DNA from: Gimesia chilikensis
Lineage (GTDB): Bacteria; Planctomycetota; Planctomycetia; Planctomycetales; Planctomycetaceae
Reading direction: 5' to 3'
NCBI RefSeq assembly: GCF_007744075.1
Contig: NZ_CP036266.1
Location: 3,085,748-3,149,747 of the forward strand
DNA length: 64,000 nt
Of this stretch, positions 18,322 through 27,862 are shown piece after piece. Positions within the stretch are counted from its first letter, which is position 1, and every line of letters starts with the position of its first letter. Position numbers and translations under genes: made by a program. The notes beneath the pieces were generated by a model. The model had not been told where the DNA came from. It was given only the letters and a program-made list of their open reading frames with translations, and did no database searches.

Positions 18322-21300
18322 TCAGGAAGACCGTGGTTCAACACTTCCCCATGCTTTTAGGAGAAACGCCCCGCGCGTCTCCCCCGTCGCTGGCGATGTT
18401 TCCTCTTCCGCCTGCTGGACCTCTACAGCCAGCTTACCGGGATCCGATGTCCCCTGCTCCATCTGTTTCAGCCCTCGTTCCCACACATCATGGACCGCTT
18501 TGGTTAGTGGTTCGTTCAGACGGGCGTTATAGTCGTTGAAGAAGCCTTTGGTGGCGAAGTACTGGGCGGCGGGGATTGAGGGATCTGAGTTGTTGACTTT
18601 CAGGTCGTTGAAGAAACTGACCAGCTGCCGGCGGCGGACCAGCGTTTTCAGTAGCAGGTCGGGATTGAGATCCGCAGGCGTGGTTCCCTGCTGCTTTGCC
18701 AGGGCGGCGGCGTAACCAGCGGCTTCGCCTGTGGAGAGAAAGACCGGTTCCAGGCGGATTGCGCCCCAGGCGATGTGGGTCGCGGAGAGGCAGACCGGCA
18801 CCAGCAGATTGTCGACCCCCTGCGGCAACAGTGCGCGATATGGAATCTGAGACGGGCGGGACTCTTCGGTCAGGATCAGTTTGCCGTCATATTTGAAGCC
18901 GGGGCGGCTGTCGGTTGTGCAGGAGTGCGAGTCCATGTACCAGTCGGTCACCGCGATGCTGTCCTGGTGGATCGGTGTGCGATGGTAGCCATCCGCCAGC
19001 ATCCCGTCATTTTCGTTGAAGACGTGCCGGCCCACGATCCGCCGTGCTTCGCGGACGTACATTTCGTAAGGCACGTGATCAAAGTCGGCGTATTCGTCTT
19101 TAGGCAGCCCCCATTTAAGGTACTCCTGTCGTTTGGTTTCCGGGATTGATTCATCGTGCTGCAGGAACCACATCAGTCCCAGGCCGAAGTCGAGGTGCTG
19201 CTGGATGATCTTCTCGCGGGTCGGCCAGTCGGCTTCAGGATAGGCATGGTTATGACCGGGCATGATCGGGCTGTTGACGTGTGATTTGTGGTTTGGCCCC
19301 TGGCTCGCCGGGATGTACCGACGGTGAAAGTCCAGGTAGTTTGCACGATCATAACTCGCCGGCTTTGGGATCGGCAGCCGGTTGGCGGGATCAGACGTCA
19401 CACAGAACCGGTAGTTATAGGCCTGCACTGCGCCATCCACCGAGAATGGGCTGGTGGGATCGATACTCCCCTGACGGGCACCATAGACGCGGATGTTGAG
19501 CCCCTCATTGACGATGCTCTCTGGCCGATGACCGTCAATGTTGACGAAGACTTTGCCCGCGTGTGGCTCGTTATATTCATCGCGGGCTTCGCGGCCCACG
19601 CGGTAAGGGACGTCGGCCAGCGCGAACAGATCCCCTTCATAGGTGGCATCAACAATCGTGGTTCCCTTCACCTGAATCGTCCCGGGCGTGCCGTATCGGC
19701 AGAGGGTGACTGATTTAATGAGGGAGCCCTGGCGATCGACGTCCGTCGGGTAGTGGTGCAGGAGCAGTGTGATGTTCTTTTCCTGCGCCACCAGCCGGTT
19801 GTACTCCCGCTCGGCGACGTGTGGTTCGGCCCAGCCGATCGGGTATTTTTCATGGGTATAACGGACGGTCTGATGATCGCGCGAGTCGCGGCCGAAGGTG
19901 TCGATATAGTAGTTTTCGATGTTTTCCAACAGCTCGCTGAACAGCGGGGAACGCGGCCCGCCATACAGGGCGTCCCACTGCATCAGACCGTTGGTCATCA
20001 TTCCGCCGATATGCCCGTTGTGCTGTACCAGCAGGACCGAACACCCTTCGCGGGCCGCCCGGACGGCTGTTGCCACACCGCCCCCGGTGCCGCCGACCAC
20101 AATGACGTCATAAGATTTCCCGGCGACTTCATCCGCGTCCGCAGACGGTGCCAGCTGGACCGGCTCGGTGGAGTGCCGCGTCGATTCACCGGGCGTGCGG
20201 GGCAACGTCTTTTCCGCCAGCGGGGAGAAGGCGACCTGTGCTGCCTGGGCCGCGTTGGGCTGACTGAATTTCGGTTTGGCTTCCATCGTCAGCTGAGGGT
20301 ATCCCGATTTTCGTTTCCCCGTCCGTTCTGCTTCAGCGAGTTTCACGGGCAGCAACTGCAGGCCATCGACGACGACATAGCCGTCGGCCCCTTGATTGGA
20401 AACTGTGACGGAGGCAGGCTGTCCTGCTTCAAAGTGAAAGGTTCCCAGCGAGACTGGCACCTGTTTGACCAGCGCTGGCTGACGCTGATTGATAATGACG
20501 GTTTTCTTGCCGTCGGCACTTTGAATCATCACCGGAACTTTACTGGAACGGTTCGGATGCCAGGTATAGAGCAGCCGGACTTCATAGTCGCCTGACTGTT
20601 TGATCGCGGGAGTGAACCGGGCCGACTTCTGGCCCCGGTCCTTGTTTCCATCGTGGGAATAGTTCCTGCCGATTGGTGAAGGCTGACCGTTACTCTCCGC
20701 CCAGCTGCCTATGAATTCAGCGTCGGAATCGTCGAGTACGATGCCCGGTAATTTTTCGGGGTTTACGATCACTCGTGCAGTCGACTTCCCGTTTTGCACA
20801 GGTGCGGGCCAGTCGAGTAGTTGCCCGTCAGCCAGCAGCTGGGTGCGGAGTCGCTGGTAATTCACTTCCTGAATAGCGCATCCCACATCGATAGCCTGGC
20901 TGGCAGCGGTTGCGGCGGATTGGCTGAGAATCATCAGCACTGGTTCCATGCGGGTTGAACCAAAAGCGACGTGACTGGCGGAGATCGCGAAGGTGACCAG
21001 CAGGTTATCGCATTCTTCTGCCTTGGGGACGATTGCGTCGAAACCGATCGGATAGGGGCCGCGGGTGCTATGGTGACCCAGCAGTTTGCCTTCCCGCACC
21101 ATTATTCCGTTGTGCACGATCCGGCGGATTTCGTGGATGTCGATGCCGTACGAGGCCAGACCGACCGATTTGGGGGCGACCACCTGGTGGCGACAAAAAT
21201 GTTCGGTCATCACCAGGTCGGAGACCATCCGTCGCGATTCGCGAATATAGAGCTGGTGCGGCCAACCTCCGTTATCCTGGAATTCGTCTTTACAGAGCCC

Positions 21301-22449
21301 GTAGCGACTAACCTGATCACGTACTTTCTGCGGAACGCGTTCGTCCGTCTTCAGAAAGTAGAAGAGGCCGCGGGCGTAGTTTTCGTGTTCCTTGATAATC
21401 TGCTGACGCTCAGCGTGTGAGGCTTCACTGTACCCCTTGTTGCCGCCGACGTAGTTCAAACCGAAATAGGCGGTGTTGAAATCAAACTTGCCGTTGGGAA
21501 GGGCATCGTGCTTGGTAAACCAGCGGAGGTCCATATCATCGCCTGCTTTCTCACAGGCAGCGATATAGCGGGCCACGATCTCGTAACGGGCCGGGTCGTA
21601 GTTGGCAGGAGGTGCGATCGGGATCCGGTTCTCCGGTTGATCGGTGACACATAAACGGAAGCAGTAAGCCTGTACTCCGGGAGCAGCTTCACCGATTGTT
21701 CCCAGTTCTCCTTCCTCGATCAGGGGTAGCAGGCCGCTTTCCGGTTTACCAGGGATTTTGTATGGATCGAGGGGGATGGCACGATCCCAGAGCCCCCGTC
21801 GATCTTTGCGGCGGCCGATTTTGTCATACTTACCAAAATGGACTTGAGGGATTTCATACAACTGTACGCCGTTCAATGTTTCGTCGTATTGTGAATTGGC
21901 TTCACGGGTCAGCGAATACGACACGCCGGCTGCGGCCAGCAGATCGCCTTCGTAGGTGCAGTCGATAAACATCTCTGCTGCGATGCGGGTCCCCTGCTCT
22001 GTGGTCAGTTCCACGATCCGTGGTCCCTGCTTTTGAACTTTCTGTAGTGGTTCTCCCCGGATGACCTTCACGCCGGCTTCTTTGATCATTTCTTCAAAGA
22101 CTGTTTCTGCGACGTGCGGCTCCAGTCGCGTTTCCAGCGGCTTGCCATATTTCTTACCGATCCGTTCGTAGAACTCGCGGGCCATGCCAGCCACCGTGGC
22201 TGACTTTCCCATATCAGAGAAGCTGAGTCCACCGGAACTCATGCCGCCCAGGTGCTGGCCCGGTTCGATCAGGATAGCGGTCTTACCAAGACGGGCTGCT
22301 TTGACAGCTGCAACGACACCACCAGAGGTGCCGCCATAGACGCAGATGTCGACTTTATGGTCTGGTTCTGCAGCAGACAGAGGGGACAGGATTACGAGGA
22401 GGCTGTAGAACAGCACAACAACTAGGCTGAGGGAACGAGGCATGATCAA
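18322..22449 (-). CDS. Double FAD-dependent oxidoreductase with golvesin-like linker domain
   Basis: Exported protein of 1375 residues made of two homologous FAD_oxidored-type modules in one chain. A signal peptide (LVVLFYSLLVILSPLSAAE) leads into module A at about 30-560, with ICVYGGTSGGVVAAVKAARL as the dinucleotide motif and HLGGMSSGGL after it. A beta-rich segment at about 590-720 (GDYEVRLLYTWHPNRSSKVP, DGLQLLPV) resembles the golvesin/xanthan-lyase C-terminal domain. Module B begins near 778 with DVIVVGGTGGGVATAVRAA and HIGGMMTNGLMQWDALYGG. Both modules keep FIDCTYEGDL/VDATYEGDLFALA and the late VTFAISASHVAFGSTRMEP/CLSATHIAWGAIRLEP segments. Such proteins occur in planctomycete polysaccharide clusters but usually as single modules. 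It follows the sialidase by 63 bases, probably in one operon. The region looks G+C-richer than its neighbours. The reaction is unknown. Confidence 0.85.
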   Translation of the reverse strand: MIMPRSLSLVVVLFYSLLVILSPLSAAEPDHKVDICVYGGTSGGVVAAVKAARLGKTAILIEPGQHLGGMSSGGLSFSDMGKSATVAGMAREFYERIGKKYGKPLETRLEPHVAETVFEEMIKEAGVKVIRGEPLQKVQKQGPRIVELTTEQGTRIAAEMFIDCTYEGDLLAAAGVSYSLTREANSQYDETLNGVQLYEIPQVHFGKYDKIGRRKDRRGLWDRAIPLDPYKIPGKPESGLLPLIEEGELGTIGEAAPGVQAYCFRLCVTDQPENRIPIAPPANYDPARYEIVARYIAACEKAGDDMDLRWFTKHDALPNGKFDFNTAYFGLNYVGGNKGYSEASHAERQQIIKEHENYARGLFYFLKTDERVPQKVRDQVSRYGLCKDEFQDNGGWPHQLYIRESRRMVSDLVMTEHFCRHQVVAPKSVGLASYGIDIHEIRRIVHNGIMVREGKLLGHHSTRGPYPIGFDAIVPKAEECDNLLVTFAISASHVAFGSTRMEPVLMILSQSAATAASQAIDVGCAIQEVNYQRLRTQLLADGQLLDWPAPVQNGKSTARVIVNPEKLPGIVLDDSDAEFIGSWAESNGQPSPIGRNYSHDGNKDRGQKSARFTPAIKQSGDYEVRLLYTWHPNRSSKVPVMIQSADGKKTVIINQRQPALVKQVPVSLGTFHFEAGQPASVTVSNQGADGYVVVDGLQLLPVKLAEAERTGKRKSGYPQLTMEAKPKFSQPNAAQAAQVAFSPLAEKTLPRTPGESTRHSTEPVQLAPSADADEVAGKSYDVIVVGGTGGGVATAVRAAREGCSVLLVQHNGHIGGMMTNGLMQWDALYGGPRSPLFSELLENIENYYIDTFGRDSRDHQTVRYTHEKYPIGWAEPHVAEREYNRLVAQEKNITLLLHHYPTDVDRQGSLIKSVTLCRYGTPGTIQVKGTTIVDATYEGDLFALADVPYRVGREARDEYNEPHAGKVFVNIDGHRPESIVNEGLNIRVYGARQGSIDPTSPFSVDGAVQAYNYRFCVTSDPANRLPIPKPASYDRANYLDFHRRYIPASQGPNHKSHVNSPIMPGHNHAYPEADWPTREKIIQQHLDFGLGLMWFLQHDESIPETKRQEYLKWGLPKDEYADFDHVPYEMYVREARRIVGRHVFNENDGMLADGYHRTPIHQDSIAVTDWYMDSHSCTTDSRPGFKYDGKLILTEESRPSQIPYRALLPQGVDNLLVPVCLSATHIAWGAIRLEPVFLSTGEAAGYAAALAKQQGTTPADLNPDLLLKTLVRRRQLVSFFNDLKVNNSDPSIPAAQYFATKGFFNDYNARLNEPLTKAVHDVWERGLKQMEQGTSDPGKLAVEVQQAEEETSPATGETRGAFLLKAWGSVEPRSS

Positions 22450-22512
22450 CTTTCAATCGAGTTCGGTGAGCGTAACCGGTGAGGAGGGACGAATGAATTA
22501 CAACAGACAGGC

Positions 22513-23688
22513 TCAATCCTCTAATATCCATTTCAATGGAAATCGAGCCACTGTCAAGCCGGTTGTGTCGTAACCGTTATTTTTCAGGCCGCCATCTTCA
22601 TAGAAGCAGACAATGGTGCCATCAGGAAGGGCTGCCAGATCGCTATAGCCACTGATCCCTGGTTCAAGCACTCTTTTGCCGCTCCAGGTCTGGCAGTCGT
22701 TGAAGCTTACCTGCAGTGTCAGGTTTTTGCGGTCCCGGTTGGGGCCTCTGCGTTTGCTGGAACCTTCCAGGTTGTCGGGATTTGCAAACACGATGGCATT
22801 CTGAGGCTGAGGCTTGCTCGCCGGAACGCGCAGGATGCTGCCCATGCAGACCGGTTCGAGCAGTTGCGGATCAAAATGTTTATCAGTCCAGCCGGTCGCG
22901 CCGTTCTCACTGATGGCAATCAACCGACGGTGCGGCTTCGATTCGGTGCGGATATTCACGAGGACTTTGTCATTAAACAACTGGACGGCAACCGTTTCGC
23001 TGGGATTGACGATCGTCTCGCCTGCGATCTGCTCCCCCTGGTTGACGATGATCTCGCCACGGTGCCAGGTCTTGCCGTGATCGTCGCTAAAGATGGTGGA
23101 GACGCAGGAAGGACGATGTTTCTTCCCTCCGGTGGAAAGCCAGACTGGTACCAGCAGCCGCCCGTTCTGTAGTTGAATACCATGTCCGGGACCGGTGGCG
23201 ATGACATTCCAGTCGTACTCTTTGCGGAACTCTTCAAAGACCGGGGTGATTTCTACGCGAGGGCTGAAGGTCTTTCCGTCGTCATTACTTTGGGTGTAAT
23301 AACAGCGGGCATAGTTTTCACAATAGAGGAGATGCACCTGTCCGGTCTGAGCATCGTTAAAGGCAATGACATTGTTGACTGTTTCTTCTTTCGCATTGTG
23401 AATGACCTGTGGCTTTGCCCAGGTCTGTCCCCCATCGGTACTGCGGCGCATCAAAATATCGATATCGGCCCAGTCGCCAGCTGTCTTGCGGGCTTCGCAG
23501 TAAGCGAGCAGTGTTCCTTTGCTGGTGGCAATGATGCCCGGAATTCTGTAGTGGTGATATTGACCATCCCGGGCGGAAAAGATCATTGTCTTTTGCAGGT
23601 CACCTGCTTGAGTGGCCTGCAGCAGGCTCAAGGTCATCAGCAGGAACAGGGAACAGGTTTTCGCCGGGCGCAGGAGAAAAGGGGGCAT
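22513..23688 (-). CDS. Secreted exo-sialidase (BNR-repeat)
   Basis: Secreted sialidase-family enzyme of 391 residues with a signal peptide (TCSLFLLMTLSLLQATQA). The propeller begins with YHHYRIPGIIATSKGTLLAYCEAR, which carries the Arg of the FRIP-type motif. Asp-box repeats follow: STDGGQTW, SNDDGKTF, SDDHGKTWH and a degenerate SFNDCQTWS. Further catalytic-site candidates are the Arg in INIRTESKPHRRL and the acidic EKR-type region. It would release terminal sialic or similar acidic sugars, or act on another glycan; substrate is inferred from family only. It is the first gene of a minus-strand group followed by the double FAD oxidoreductase. It is divergent from the GntR regulator, which probably controls it. 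Confidence 0.88.
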   Translation of the reverse strand: MPPFLLRPAKTCSLFLLMTLSLLQATQAGDLQKTMIFSARDGQYHHYRIPGIIATSKGTLLAYCEARKTAGDWADIDILMRRSTDGGQTWAKPQVIHNAKEETVNNVIAFNDAQTGQVHLLYCENYARCYYTQSNDDGKTFSPRVEITPVFEEFRKEYDWNVIATGPGHGIQLQNGRLLVPVWLSTGGKKHRPSCVSTIFSDDHGKTWHRGEIIVNQGEQIAGETIVNPSETVAVQLFNDKVLVNIRTESKPHRRLIAISENGATGWTDKHFDPQLLEPVCMGSILRVPASKPQPQNAIVFANPDNLEGSSKRRGPNRDRKNLTLQVSFNDCQTWSGKRVLEPGISGYSDLAALPDGTIVCFYEDGGLKNNGYDTTGLTVARFPLKWILED

Positions 23689-23712
23689 GGGCTGATTTCC
23701 AGTAAAAAGGTT

Positions 23713-23758
23713 TAATAATATTTTTGTTGCGATATTATTATCTGTATCGTAATATTAT
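23713..23758. promoter_or_regulatory. Candidate GntR operator: three AT-rich half-sites
   Basis: Between the divergent sialidase and GntR genes lie TAATAATAT (23713-23721), ATATTATTA (23732-23740) and TAATATTAT (23750-23758). The first two are perfect inverted copies with a 10-base spacer. The second and third are inverted with a single mismatch and a 9-base spacer. Starts are spaced 18-19 bases apart. The position, 24 bases from the sialidase start and 60 from the gntR start, fits a shared autoregulated operator. Confidence 0.6.
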
Positions 23759-23818
23759 AAAAGTTGATCCGGAAATCAAAGCAAAAACTGTCCTTTTTCG
23801 AGTGAATGTACTTTCTCA

Positions 23819-24877
23819 ATGAAACCAGCGATTGTGGATCTGGCCGAGCGAATCCAGTCCGATATTCAACAGCGAAAGCTGCAGCCCGGGGATCCCTACT
23901 ACACAACCAGTGAAACAGCACGTTCGTTTCAGGTCAGTGGAACGACTGCCAACCGGGCTCTGCAACTGCTCACTCAGCGACGGGTTCTGGTGCGTAAACA
24001 ACGGGCCGGTACGTTCATTGCTGATCCGGAATCAAACCAGACTGAGCAGGCCCTGCGTCGCGTGCATCTGGTGGTACACCAGAAATATCTCGAACGGGAA
24101 GGCCTGCTGGCCGACGGTATTCTGATTGGCCTGCAGCGGGAACTTCCCGAGGCAGAACTTGAATTCAACTTCCTGCCGCACCGGGATGAAGAAGCGTATG
24201 TGGAAGAGATTGTGAACCGGGCGCTCAAGTCGAACGAGACTGAAGGCTTTGTTTTGCAACGAGCACAGGTGGGCGTGCAGCGGATCCTGCAGGAGAGCGG
24301 ACTGCCGACAGTTGTAAATGGGGTACTGCAACCATCGATTACTGGCCTGGCTCATATTGACCGGGATCAGGGGGAGATTGGTCGGCTCTTATTTCAGCAT
24401 CTGCTCCAACAGAATTGCCAGCGGGTACTGATCGTATTTCGCGATCAAGTGACAGCCGGCGATCATCTTCTACTGGATGCTGTGCAGCGGGAGATGCACG
24501 GCGCAGGCTGGGGAATCGATCGGCTGACGGTTCGCTGTCTTCCGGCAGATGATCGGGCGATACAGGTCTCCGCTCAGGATGTCCTGAAACGCTCCTCAGA
24601 TAAGCATGGAATCCTCTGTCGCTCTGAACCAGCGGCCCAGGCGATTGCGGCGATTATTTCCGAACTGAATTATACGCGGAAGAAGCAGCCTGTAATAGTG
24701 GTCGCGGATCATTTTGCCCGCGAGCAAGCCCCCTGCCTGTTCCCGCATATTCGCCCCTGCCTCTCTCCCGAAGCTTATGGGCAGGAGATTGGCAGGATGC
24801 TGGTCAGGCAGATGAATGGGGCAGCGCCAAGAAATCTGTTTTGCAACGTTTCGGTTGAGCTCGTCAAACCATCCTGA
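23819..24877 (+). CDS. GntR-family transcriptional regulator with LacI-type sensor
   Basis: Transcription factor of 352 residues. The N-terminal winged helix-turn-helix of GntR type spans about 1-75: LAERIQSDIQQRKLQPGD, then TTSETARSFQVSGTTANRAL, then RAGTFIADPE. The rest (about 80-345) resembles a periplasmic-binding-protein/LacI sensor (GLQRELPEAELEFNF, GIDRLTVRCLPADDRAIQ, KKQPVIVVADHF, CLSPEAYGQEIGRML), so it probably binds a sugar-like effector. This AraR-like architecture suits control of carbohydrate genes. The ATG start is clear. It is divergent from the sialidase-FAD operon with an inverted-repeat operator candidate between them. It ends 25 bases before the convergent Ntn-hydrolase gene. 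Confidence 0.87.
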   Translation: MKPAIVDLAERIQSDIQQRKLQPGDPYYTTSETARSFQVSGTTANRALQLLTQRRVLVRKQRAGTFIADPESNQTEQALRRVHLVVHQKYLEREGLLADGILIGLQRELPEAELEFNFLPHRDEEAYVEEIVNRALKSNETEGFVLQRAQVGVQRILQESGLPTVVNGVLQPSITGLAHIDRDQGEIGRLLFQHLLQQNCQRVLIVFRDQVTAGDHLLLDAVQREMHGAGWGIDRLTVRCLPADDRAIQVSAQDVLKRSSDKHGILCRSEPAAQAIAAIISELNYTRKKQPVIVVADHFAREQAPCLFPHIRPCLSPEAYGQEIGRMLVRQMNGAAPRNLFCNVSVELVKPS

Positions 24878-24902
24878 TGCGATTTAGGAACTCAAGCGTG
24901 TT

Positions 24903-26000
24903 TCAGCGGGCACAGCCAGAGACATCGATGATCTGTTCGGGACCCTGGATGGAGATTGTCTGTATTTCCGGAGCATCCAGATTCAGGCAACCTAAATTGA
25001 CCATCCGGATACTGCTGTCGTCATATGTGCGAAAGTAGTAACGCAGGTTTGTCAGATCGGAGACGCCGGTCCACATAGTGTAATCGCCGACGACTTTTCC
25101 CTGTTCGACTCCGCGAGCAACTCCTTTGGGAATGTCGAACTGATTCAAAATGTGAAATGTCTGTAGTACTCCCTCTTTCGCAGTTGTGACCGGAAATGCC
25201 GACGAAGAAAAAGCGACAGCACGTACAAAGCGGGATGGCGGTGTAAAGTCGCCAGGCAGGCCGAGCATTCCACTTCCCTGTCCGAATCCTTTTATTTCGA
25301 CTCCTTCGACTTTGATATCGGATATATTATTGGTGAGCAGGTTGACGTAGTTGCTCAGGTTAGTTATCTGCCAGTCAAACGTTGGCGCATTGGTCAGAAC
25401 ACCCAGTGGGTTCTGATGGATATTCAACTCACCATTCACGTATTCGATTACAATCGATTTTCCACTTGTGTCATTGGCAATGTAGTGGAACGGGGGGACG
25501 CCACCCAGTTGAGGCATGACCACGTTGCCGACTTTGATTTTTTTTACCGCAGAAGTTACTTCATCGACATTCCGGCAAGTCCCCATCAGGTACAGAGGCA
25601 ACTCAACAGGAGAAATACTGTGGGCCAGATCCTCCTCAGACAAATTTTGATAGTCAGTATAACCGGGAAAATAGAAGATGCCGACATGCAGCCCTTTTTC
25701 GTTAAGACCATCGACGATCACCGGTAGATTAAAGGCGTTCATACCGACCATCGCATAATTCGATGTCCAGCTTAAACCCGGTTTCTGATTCGGAGTACTT
25801 CCGACATTCTCACGATTACGGGGGATGATGATGATGTTGGATTTCAGGTCTTGAGCGAATTCCAAAGTACGGCCGAAGATGGCTGAACCATCTTTGGGCT
25901 TGATTGTGATCCCGGTGCAGGCGGATGTATCAGAAGCAGGAATTGAAAGAGTTAAAACAAGGGCAACCAGGATGGCAGGCAAACCTGTGAGGCGTTTCAC
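24903..26000 (-). CDS. Choloylglycine-hydrolase-type Ntn amidase, secreted
   Basis: Secreted N-terminal-nucleophile hydrolase of 365 residues in the choloylglycine hydrolase/penicillin V acylase family, which cleaves linear amides. The signal peptide (LPAILVALVLTLSIPAS) ends just before DTSACTGITI; the Cys near residue 28 would become the catalytic N-terminal residue after processing. Supporting positions are FGRTLEFAQD (Arg and Asp of the active site), an ANDTSGKSIVIEYVNGEL segment, and LGVLTNAPTFDWQ with the conserved Asn. The physiological substrate could be a bile-acid-like conjugate, N-acyl amino acid or homoserine lactone; the sequence does not decide. It is convergent with gntR, 25 bases apart. 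Confidence 0.88.
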   Translation of the reverse strand: MKRLTGLPAILVALVLTLSIPASDTSACTGITIKPKDGSAIFGRTLEFAQDLKSNIIIIPRNRENVGSTPNQKPGLSWTSNYAMVGMNAFNLPVIVDGLNEKGLHVGIFYFPGYTDYQNLSEEDLAHSISPVELPLYLMGTCRNVDEVTSAVKKIKVGNVVMPQLGGVPPFHYIANDTSGKSIVIEYVNGELNIHQNPLGVLTNAPTFDWQITNLSNYVNLLTNNISDIKVEGVEIKGFGQGSGMLGLPGDFTPPSRFVRAVAFSSSAFPVTTAKEGVLQTFHILNQFDIPKGVARGVEQGKVVGDYTMWTGVSDLTNLRYYFRTYDDSSIRMVNLGCLNLDAPEIQTISIQGPEQIIDVSGCAR

Positions 26001-26245
26001 GGTATTTCTCCCGGGTAGAGAATGAATTCAAGTTGTCAGTGACTCGAACATTATCACTAACGTTGGTTTCGGCACTCTTTGATTCGGCTGAAAATGGAAC
26101 AAAGGATGAGCATTGCGCAAGACATTTCGTTCCTCATCTTGAATTGTGGGACAGGATATCGACAGCACCGATTACGAGAGCTGGAACTGTTGCGAAAGCA
26201 AACTGAGACTTCTTTTTTATCAGCGTTCCCTGATGTATGCACTGA

Positions 26246-27862
26246 TTAATTTTTGCCATCGCGGAGCATCTCCCGTGCTGCATTGCGACCGCAGGCGCCC
26301 ATCACACCCCCCCCCGGGTGCGCGGCACTCCCACACAGATAAAGTCCCTTGATCGGAGTTCGGTAATCACTCCAGCCAGGGACGGGGCGTAGATTATAAA
26401 GCTGATGGGCGGGCATTGCCCCCTGAAAGATATTGCCGCCGGTTAAGCTGAAGGTTCGTTCCAAATCAAGTGGAGAGAGAATCTGGCGATGCAGGACTGA
26501 TGCAGGAACGTTGGGGGCGAATTCCGCTATCCGTTGCAGGCAGCGGTCGGCGAACTCTTCTTTGATTTCGTCCCAGTTCCCCTGCTTAAGCTGATAGGGG
26601 GCGTATTGCACGAAAAGAGAGAGGATGTGCTGGCCTTCTGGTGCCAGGGTGTTGTCGACTGCAGTGGGGATCGTCATCTCGATAATCGGCTTTTGTGAGG
26701 GCATGCCATACTTGGCATCGTCGTAGGCCCGTTCTATTTCTTCGCAACTGGCGCCGATGTGGATAGTTCCCCGATGTTGTGGGCCGGGTTCATTATGGCC
26801 AGGCAGACAGGTGAAATCAGGTAGTTCACTAACAGCTACGTTGATCTTCATGCTGGCGCTGCTGTAATCGATGCGGCTGACCGCTGCAGAGAAGTTCTGA
26901 GGAAGTGTTCCGGCAGGGATCAGTTTTTCGAATGTCACATGTGCGTCGGCATTGGAGGCCACGCTCCGCGTGGCTATTGTTTCACCGGAGGAGAGGCGGA
27001 CGCCGGTTGTCTGCTGTCCCTGGATCAGGATTTCATCCACCGAAACGCCGGTACGGATTTCGACACCGGATGCCTGGGCAGAGGCGGCCATGGCCTGACT
27101 GAGTGCGCCCATTCCCCCCTCGACGTAACCCCAGACACCACGCGCACCACCGGCAGAACCCATGACGTGATGCAGTAAAACGTAGGCGGTTCCGGGGGCG
27201 GAGGGGGGCTGAAAGGTGCCGATGATTGCGTCGGTTGCCAGTGTTGACTTCAGAACGTCTGATTCAAACCAGCGATCCAAAATCGGCAGAGCTGGTCCGG
27301 TGAGCAGTTCGATTGCTTCCGGGATTGTTTCTCCCAGTCGTTTCAGTGACTGATGCAGGTGGTAGGCTGTTTTCGTGTCGCGGAGTTTTTTCCCCAGGCC
27401 GATTGATCTCCAGGATGCGGGGAGAGGAAGCAGGTCGGGAGGAGTCTGTACCAGCGCAGGCTCCAGGCACTCGGCGATTCGTTCCAGCATCGCTTCATAG
27501 CGGGGGAACTGCTCTGCATCGCGCTGGCTGAACTGCGCGATCTGTTCCTGGTTTTGTTTCAGATCCGGTCCCAGCAGCAAAGAACGCCCATCAGTACAGG
27601 GGGTGAAGGAACTCGGATTGCGCGGCAGGACACGATAACCATAACGAGCCAGTTCCATTTCCTGTTCAATTTCAGGCAGCAACAGGCTGACCAGGTACGA
27701 CGCGGTAGAGACCTTAAAGCCGGGCCAGAGTTCTTCGGTCACACAGGCTCCGCCCACAAGCTCGCGGCGTTCCAGGACCAGCACCTTCCAACCCTGTCGT
27801 GCGAGTTGATGTGCACAGACCAGTCCGTTATGCCCTGCTCCAATAATGACACAATCGTACAT
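26246..27862 (-). CDS. Phytoene-desaturase-like FAD oxidoreductase
   Basis: FAD-dependent oxidoreductase of 538 residues in the phytoene dehydrogenase/CrtI-like and PYROXD2-like group. The N-terminal DCVIIGAGHNGLVCAHQLARQG is a classic Rossmann motif and is followed by GGACVTEELWPGFKVSTAS. The C-terminus has LYLCGSAAHPGGGVMGACGRNAA, the FAD-binding end motif typical of this group; a nine-base C tract at 26307-26315 encodes its HPGGG. There is no signal peptide. No carotenoid genes are adjacent, so the natural substrate is uncertain. It is the last gene before a gap of 213 bases to the divergent sulfatase. Confidence 0.85.
   Translation of the reverse strand: MYDCVIIGAGHNGLVCAHQLARQGWKVLVLERRELVGGACVTEELWPGFKVSTASYLVSLLLPEIEQEMELARYGYRVLPRNPSSFTPCTDGRSLLLGPDLKQNQEQIAQFSQRDAEQFPRYEAMLERIAECLEPALVQTPPDLLPLPASWRSIGLGKKLRDTKTAYHLHQSLKRLGETIPEAIELLTGPALPILDRWFESDVLKSTLATDAIIGTFQPPSAPGTAYVLLHHVMGSAGGARGVWGYVEGGMGALSQAMAASAQASGVEIRTGVSVDEILIQGQQTTGVRLSSGETIATRSVASNADAHVTFEKLIPAGTLPQNFSAAVSRIDYSSASMKINVAVSELPDFTCLPGHNEPGPQHRGTIHIGASCEEIERAYDDAKYGMPSQKPIIEMTIPTAVDNTLAPEGQHILSLFVQYAPYQLKQGNWDEIKEEFADRCLQRIAEFAPNVPASVLHRQILSPLDLERTFSLTGGNIFQGAMPAHQLYNLRPVPGWSDYRTPIKGLYLCGSAAHPGGGVMGACGRNAAREMLRDGKN

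Noticed and set aside
19753..20595. 280-codon + strand open frame inside the double FAD gene
   Set aside because: Antisense to a long, motif-rich gene; composition is that of a G+C-rich shadow with no family features.
18322..22449. Double FAD gene as two genes joined by a sequencing error
   Set aside because: The frame is continuous through a well-formed linker domain, and each half is a complete module, so a true fusion is simpler.
26057..26242. 61-codon minus-strand frame between Ntn-hydrolase and phytoene-like genes
   Set aside because: No recognisable motif or ribosome binding site; Cys/Arg-rich shadow composition.
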